Origin: Phoronis ovalis
Taxonomy: Eukaryota > Phoronida > Phoronidae
Direction of reading: 5' to 3'
Length of the DNA stretch: 14,067 nt
Assembly (NCBI GenBank): GCA_028565635.1
Contig: JAOXYB010034384.1
Location: 1-14,067 of the forward strand
Position numbers and translations under genes: made by a program. A model generated the notes under the pieces. It worked only from the letters and a program-made list of their open reading frames with translations, was not told the DNA's origin and did not search any database. This document shows positions 8,803 to 14,067 of this stretch, in pieces; the first letter of the stretch is position 1; every line of letters begins with the position of its first letter.

Positions 8803-10067
8803 TTTTTTAATAATTAAAAGATCACAAGAACAGGTTGATCATCTTTATTGCATGTTATATATTTTCACTGACACCTGCATTGCTTTTCTTCTCAAATTAC
8901 CTTTTTGGATATGCAGTGCTGTTTATTATTTCAATTCCATAAAGTCAACCAATTTATCAAAAATTTGGGTTGAGAATATGTCATAAACAAATATTATCTT
9001 TACAATTTACGTGAGTACTTTCACTTAGATATGTCTTATCAGTTTCTAGAAGTGTTTTTCTAGTGCCCCCAGCACATTTTATAAGACCTGTGTTCCACCT
9101 CACAAACAAGATAACACACTAAGATGTTAATGCAGTTTTTAAAAAGAGGTAAATTCCTTGGCTAAGAAACTTGGAATAACTGAATTAGGGAAATGGAAGA
9201 GCACAGCACTGCCAATTTAGTTGGCCTGTCTTTTTTCCACACTTATCAACCCGTAGATTAAAAATTAAAAAAATTATAACAAATTCCTCTGGTATAGCAG
9301 TGCCTGAACATGTTAAGCAACTTTAGTTTTATCAAAGAATTGTATAGTTACCTTTCTGGGTTAAAGTATTTTTTACAATCAGCAAGCATTGTTTGATTTT
9401 TATGCAGTATTCATGCATAGTAACAGTAAAAGAGCTGAAGGAACAGGTTTGCCACCTTAATGCAAAACCAAAAACTAACAAACAAGATATCCTTCTTTCT
9501 ACTAGGCAAATCTGAATTCAATAACCACCTGCCAACCAAATAAACAGGTGCCTCCCAAAAATATAGAGGTTGAATAACTTCTGCAGCCTTCCAAATGATC
9601 ACCATGGTGAACATAAAACGTAATAGACACCCACCTGCTAGCAAGGACTTATTTGCCTAACTTAATTTAGGTAAAACTAACATATTTATAAATGGCATAT
9701 CATAATAAAAATGTTTTAACAAAACTGCTTTGGAATTTATCCAGCCTTCCTTCGTTAATTGTGATTTTAGAAGAATCCATTTAATGGTTGGAAGTATGTG
9801 AACACAGTAAAATGATTTACACAAAGACAGGGTCAAAAAATGATAAACTGTGAACATTATTTATCATTTACTTATAATTCTGTTTACTTTATTATATTAT
9901 TAATAATATTTTTATTATTCTTACTAAAAAATGAAATGTATCATGTTTTTATAAATGAAATCTGGCTGACTACAATTTAGTTACAGACACAACAGGGTAT
10001 TTTATGCTATATTTACTGAAATATTTATTACAACTTTTTATTTTATTGTTAACCACTGAACTCTCAA
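8803..10067. other. AT-rich noncoding stretch
   Basis: I see no convincing gene. A minus-strand frame at 9411-9644 (77 codons, opening with TTG) encodes a hydrophobic, tryptophan- and phenylalanine-rich peptide. It has no recognised motif and no splice context I trust. A perfect 16-bp A/T palindrome lies at 9894-9909. Confidence 0.55.
9894..9909. repeat. Perfect 16-bp A/T palindrome
   Basis: ATATTATTAATAATAT is its own reverse complement. In DNA this AT-rich such palindromes arise easily, so I suggest no function. Confidence 0.6.
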
Positions 10068-10081
10068 TGCACTGGTTCACA
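10068..10081. repeat. Second copy of the 14-bp direct repeat
   Basis: TGCACTGGTTCACA matches 8765-8778 exactly. Unlike the first copy it is not followed by a pairing arm. It falls inside a 71-codon plus-strand open frame (10004-10219) that I consider chance. Confidence 0.4.
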
Positions 10082-10734
10082 CCTCAACACAAAATGAAAA
10101 CATACCTTTGGCACATAGTTCTAAGGCTGAGAAAAACCAGTTGTTTCCTTGACAAATTTGGCCACACCCTACCATCAGCTCTGCTTGGTGTTTCATTCTC
10201 AAATCTGATGGCTCTGTAGAATTTATAAAAATGTGTACCTTTATGTCCACAGTCATCAGGTCCTCGCTGGTTTATTTCAAAGCTTATTTACAAAGTTACT
10301 ATCAATATCATTCTTTGATAGAAATTAGCTGGACAGATTAGAAAATTATTATAATGCAAAATAGTCATTCGAGGAGATACATAACTACCCGGACATAACT
10401 ATAAACCTAGCTGGGAAAATAAACTATGCAGGCAGATTCACATTTTATTATTTGGCCAGGAAATACTCCCAACCATTAAAACTACAAAAAATACACCACT
10501 CACAGGATCCAGGATATGCATCTATATCACAAGAGCACAGATGATAATACACCTATCCTCCTGACTTCAGTATGATACCATGAAGAACAATAATTAAAAT
10601 TAGTCATATTACTACTTTGCTTACCTTTAATTAGCCTTGCTAGACCTTGTTTTCTTCTTGTTAAAACATTTCTTTAAATTTGTCAAAAATAATACGTAGC
10701 TGATCACTAACATTTAATATGTATACTTGCTGTG
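10082..10734. other. AT-rich noncoding stretch
   Basis: I see no gene. The word CATAACTA repeats at 10380-10387 and 10394-10401. The area around 10380-10570 is slightly less AT-rich but is interrupted by stops in the frames I read. Confidence 0.55.
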
Positions 10735-10800
10735 TGTTATATATGGGAAGTTACCTGTTTGATTGGTCAGGTAGAACTGGCTAGCCAACAGCCACTCACA

Positions 10801-10814
10801 AGGTATATATACCT
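10801..10814 (+). promoter_or_regulatory. TATA box inside a 14-bp perfect palindrome
   Basis: AGGTATATATACCT is its own reverse complement and contains TATATATA. It lies 35 bp after the inverted CCAAT box and just before the CACGTG E-box, so a start near 10830-10840 would fit ordinary RNA polymerase II spacing. Confidence 0.35.
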
Positions 10815-10827
10815 ACAGGCACGTGGC

Positions 10828-10864
10828 ATAAGTGATTATAAGTGACTATAAGATTATTATAGTC
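10828..10864. repeat. 10-bp tandem leading into a hairpin
   Basis: ATAAGTGATT is followed by ATAAGTGACT and a third partial copy. The second copy overlaps a perfect stem, GACTATAA (10844-10851) pairing with TTATAGTC (10857-10864) over a 5-nt loop. It sits between the TATA box and the ATTAAA signal, where the R region would be if the block is an LTR. Confidence 0.5.
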
Positions 10865-10870
10865 TAATTG

Positions 10871-10876
10871 ATTAAA
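10871..10876 (+). terminator. ATTAAA polyadenylation signal with GT-rich downstream element
   Basis: ATTAAA is the commonest variant of AATAAA. A CA-containing cleavage region (TTACAATACA, 10894-10903) and a GT-rich TGTGTTGTGTG (10906-10916) follow at the expected distances. ATTAAA alone would mean nothing in AT-rich DNA. The full three-part arrangement is what supports it. Confidence 0.3.
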
Positions 10877-10965
10877 GATTGGATTCCACTTTCTTACAAT
10901 ACACCTGTGTTGTGTGATTTCCTGGACAAGGTTTATTTCTTCAGAGGGGAGGCAGGTAAAAATTT

Positions 10966-12240
10966 ACTTACTTTGAGATATTTTTATTTCTCTAATTAAA
11001 AGAGGTAACTATTAAACTATCAAACTATTTTTACTTTTGTATTATTTTAAAGCACATGTCCAAATTACAAGATGAAGTTTCATTAAATTCTACAAAAATT
11101 AGATTAACCAAGGAATACAGGGTCAAAAGTCAACCAATGGGGTTTGACCAGATGTGACAACTGGTTTAAGGCAGGGACACAGAGAAATGTGTTTGACTGA
11201 TCAACAGATACAATTGTATTTATGACTATGGTTTAAAATTTCATTAAATAACAAAAAAGTTTCAAATAACTAAACCAATTTAATGCATTTAAACAGTAAC
11301 TGATTTTTGTTCCTTTAACAAGTTAGAGCATTTGTGAAAATAACATCCTCTAACTGAATAGATAAAAGAAACTACTGTGAATACTGCGAAATTTTATTAC
11401 AATCTTTGCATTTCTTTTCTTCCGTTTGACTATTTAATTCGGAAGTTGAAATTCAAAGTATTTTATTTGATACTAAAAATATTCTAGTACAGCATATCAA
11501 CAGCAACATATAAAATGAAGTATATTGCAGGAAATAGGAAATTAGTACATAGCTATTGCACAAAGAGTAGAACAAAACAGACATGTTCTTGTGTCAATAT
11601 TATAATAAAATTAGACATCAAACATAAGTAGATTACACCTAGATGCAAATACAAAAGTGAATGCAAATAATGATATTCACTCCATATGGTAGACTAGATA
11701 ACAAAACGCCAGGAAGGTAAAGATTAAAGAAGATTTCAATGAATTAATTAAATGCAACTGTCTGGTTTTGGCACTGCTATATTTGCAACCATTACACAAA
11801 TATAACCTCCAGTAAATACAGCAGTAAAGATGAATAAAAATATTGTTACATCATATTCACTCCTTTACATAATAAATCCAATAATTTAAACAACATATCA
11901 AGTTTAGCTGTGTCTCTGCAGTTATTTTGAAGTTGAAAGGTTGTAACCAGTAAAGGAGATAAGGCATGCTCTTTGTTCTTAAAAGACAATTATCTGTCTT
12001 TAAATTAGATGCCGATTAAGATTTCTTTTCATTTTTCTTTTCATTCTCTGTCAGGGAGAAGAATATTTAGAATAAGATATTCACAAAACAGGGAAACTGT
12101 AAAAATAAGATAAGGAATCTTCTTTCTCAAGTTACAACAAAATCAAAAGTGGTAATGTCACCTTGCTTTGTCTGCAGCAGCATGCTGTTAAAAGTTATTT
12201 AATTTGAGATAATCATGATAATGTGTTTACATTCACACCC
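10966..12240. other. AT-rich noncoding stretch
   Basis: I see no gene. A direct-repeat receptor-like motif and small inverted repeat occur at 11120-11149. Otherwise it is unstructured AT-rich DNA with no notable open frame. Confidence 0.6.
11120..11149. promoter_or_regulatory. DR1-like half-site pair with an inverted partner
   Basis: GGGTCA, one A, then AAGTCA (11120-11132) resembles the DR1 arrangement bound by HNF4- and RXR-type nuclear receptors. GGTCAAA (11121-11127) is also perfectly complementary to TTTGACC (11143-11149). One such match in 14 kb is readily expected by chance. Confidence 0.12.
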
Positions 12241-14067
12241 TAGGCTTTGTCCTGTGATCAGTCACTGCAAGCAGGTACTTCCTTCTGTTGCAGGTTAATC
12301 CTACAAATTATTTTTTCTTAATATTCTGAATCAATCATCCTTAATACCTTCTTTTTATGTTGGTATACCATGGCTAACTCAGTTATTAGAAGACTGAATA
12401 ACTTTATTTGCTATGATTTCAAATGCTTTTATATCACTACACTCAATTTTAATGTCATTTTATCTGCCCCTTCCACAAAAAGTAGCCAAAGCAGTGAAAT
12501 GTACATTCAAGCATTGTACAAAGCAGGAAAATTGCTTAGCATGAAATAAAACATTACCGATATATACTTTCTCCATTAGGATTCAATTTCTTATCTACAT
12601 ATCCAACTTGCAAGGTAGAACAATACCATGAAGAAGAAAAACTTAGCAACCATATCATTTTAGTAATACAAGCTAACATTCTTGAATTGTGTTTTTTCAA
12701 AAAAAATATGACTTTACTCTCACAAGACTTTCATTCCTAGATCTAGGTGTTTATTGTACTGATTTTCTTTTAAAATTCGCTTATAGTCTAGTTATCTGTC
12801 TCTAAGCATAAACTGTTAATTTATGAAAATGTTAAATATTTGACTTGCATGTCTTTTACTATAAAAATATAGAGTTTTTATTTAATCAACACACCTGAAT
12901 TTAATTTCATGCATTTTGCAAACATTATCAAACTGCACAGATTAAACTGAGGAACAATATCTGAATTGCATATTTAAAAAAAAACATGGTCTACACTTAT
13001 TGCAAAAATACTACAACAAAGAATAGTCATTTAATTATTACAAAAACGGGATTTTTTTTCATTTTATCCTAAAACAGTTTTATATACTATATAAAACAAA
13101 CCAGAGATTATTTCTTGTGTCATTTAAACAAGAAGTTCGGATTTTTTTAGTAAATGTGTGAATCTTTTTAATGAAATCATAAAATATTTATCATGCCAAA
13201 AAGTTAAGAAATATAACCATTTATAGCACAAATTTTCCAAATCAAACAGAAAGTGGAACCGCATATAGCATAATTACACTATTATTCCCCAAGCTATTCC
13301 ATAATCCACTGCCCAGTGGAATCATTTAAGGTAAAGAGCGTATTTGGAATTTTATATCTACCAAGAGACACATGTAAAATGCATAATTCTACTGAAACAG
13401 TGAATAAATGCATTAACATGGAGTCTGGAAAACAAGCAAGTCTCTCGAGGGATTCGGATTTTGACATCAAGCTATAAGTGAATGCTCATCTTTGTAGAAT
13501 AATAAACTAGATAGGTAAATAAGGTAGTCTACTGGCCACCTGAGCTCTGCAGACTATTGATTGGGTTGGAATGCCTTTATACAGATAATTTCAAAGTTCA
13601 TCAGTGTGCTTAGTGTTACATGTAAATTCCATCACTGAGGTACAACATTTATGTTAGATTAGTATTTGATAAAACTTTCATGAAAAGGCACACTAAATCT
13701 TTAAATGCACTGACAATTATATTAAAAAAAACAACAACTCAAAATATAATAAATAGTAAGGCAAACACAGTCAACATTCAGTTGATCGCATAAACAAAAA
13801 TACAAAACATAGTCATAGGTACTATTGAATTTGGAAATATTAAAGCAGACTTTCGTAGTAATAAATTTTACTGACAGCTCAGGAAACAGAAGTGCTTAAC
13901 CACCTATTACCTAGCAATTATATCTTAATAGTCAATTATGATTACAATCATACCTTTACTCAATTAGAATAAACTGACATATGTATCTCTCTAGGGAGAA
14001 TTTGAAATTATGATTTTTATTCAAATTACCAAATGGCATTTTTGTTCTTTCAGTATGCTTATATATA
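12241..14067. other. AT-rich noncoding stretch to the right edge
   Basis: I see no gene. TACTTCCTTCTGTTGCAG (12276-12293) is a good match to a 3' splice acceptor, but the sequence after it is AT-rich with early stops. A GC-containing hairpin lies at 13305-13320 (TCCACT pairing with AGTGGA over a 4-nt loop). Confidence 0.55.

Larger units (their letters stand above)
10735..10916 (+). mobile_element. LTR-like module (U3-R-U5 order), possibly a solo retrotransposon LTR
   Basis: The block opens with TGTTATATATGGG. It then carries in one direction an inverted CCAAT box (ATTGG, 10762-10766), the palindrome TGGCTAGCCA (10778-10787), a TATA box within the palindrome AGGTATATATACCT (10801-10814), a CACGTG E-box (10820-10825), a hairpin (10844-10864), an ATTAAA signal (10871-10876) and a GT-rich run (10906-10916). 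A promoter followed within about 70 bp by a polyadenylation signal and a GT-rich element is the usual compact plan of a retroelement LTR. The true right end is uncertain: the GC-shifted block continues to about 10958, ending in a purine-rich GAGGGGAGGCAGG. No paired LTR, primer-binding site, gag-pol remnant or clear target-site duplication is visible. A cellular promoter with a first exon is the main alternative. Confidence 0.35.

Noticed and set aside
9411-9644. 77-codon minus-strand frame with membrane-like peptide
   Set aside because: It opens with TTG, not ATG, its hydrophobicity follows from T-rich DNA, and I recognise no family or splice context.
10004-10219. 71-codon plus-strand frame starting with ATG
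   Set aside because: Leucine-rich start reflects T/A-rich codons, there is no domain, and the length is within chance.
10731-10909. CTGTG flanking 10735-10904 as a target-site duplication
   Set aside because: The five bases match on both sides, but the element would then end in ACAC, not CA, and both flanks are GT-repeat-like, so the match is weak.
1-14067. CRISPR array, operon, phage or defence system
   Set aside because: No regular spacer-repeat array, no dense coding, no Shine-Dalgarno-led genes; the sequence has the character of animal noncoding DNA.

Overview
This window reads as noncoding DNA from an animal nuclear genome. It is roughly 30 % GC by eye, with long A and T runs. I found no tRNA, rRNA, CRISPR array or bacterial-style operon, and no protein family I can recognise. 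The longest stop-free frames are about 90 to 105 codons. At this composition about 8 % of random codons are stops, so over six frames of 14 kb the longest chance run should be near 100 codons. Nothing exceeds that. CpG is sparse across most of the window but concentrated in a few short GC-richer patches, which suggests repeat insertions in a CpG-depleted, possibly methylated genome. A bivalve or other marine invertebrate is my guess, from a general impression of composition and of one repeat-like patch. No marker gene supports it.

Layout. Positions 12-187 hold a CpG-rich repeat: two diverged units about 98 bp apart, followed by a foldback that overlaps the second unit. It probably continues past the left edge. 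Positions 188-3220 are AT-rich background with two imperfect foldbacks, at 1115-1155 and about 2072-2145. Positions 3231-3600 form the clearest foreign-looking patch. It has four TCCCGAT words spaced 20, 20 and 21 bp, three copies of a 12-bp AT word, and a second CpG-rich block with a 14-bp duplication. Positions 3601-7242 are AT-rich apart from a more GC-balanced stretch at 5515-5640 inside an open frame. Positions 7243-7543 are a second GC-richer stretch, with a TATA-like box, a 97-codon open frame and a run of ten C.

Positions 10735-10916 hold the most organised regulatory-looking module. In order it has an inverted CCAAT box, a TGGCTAGCCA palindrome, a TATA box inside a 14-bp palindrome, a CACGTG E-box, a hairpin, an ATTAAA polyadenylation signal and a GT-rich stretch. 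That order and compactness fit a short retrotransposon LTR (U3-R-U5), probably solo or decayed, but a cellular promoter is possible. The remainder to 14067 is AT-rich with only small palindromes and weak splice- or receptor-like motifs.

The window is best described as a long intron or intergenic interval carrying several repeat remnants. I see no set of genes working together and no evidence for a new biological system. The items most worth checking are the LTR-like module, the 20-bp periodic patch, and the repeat at the left edge.
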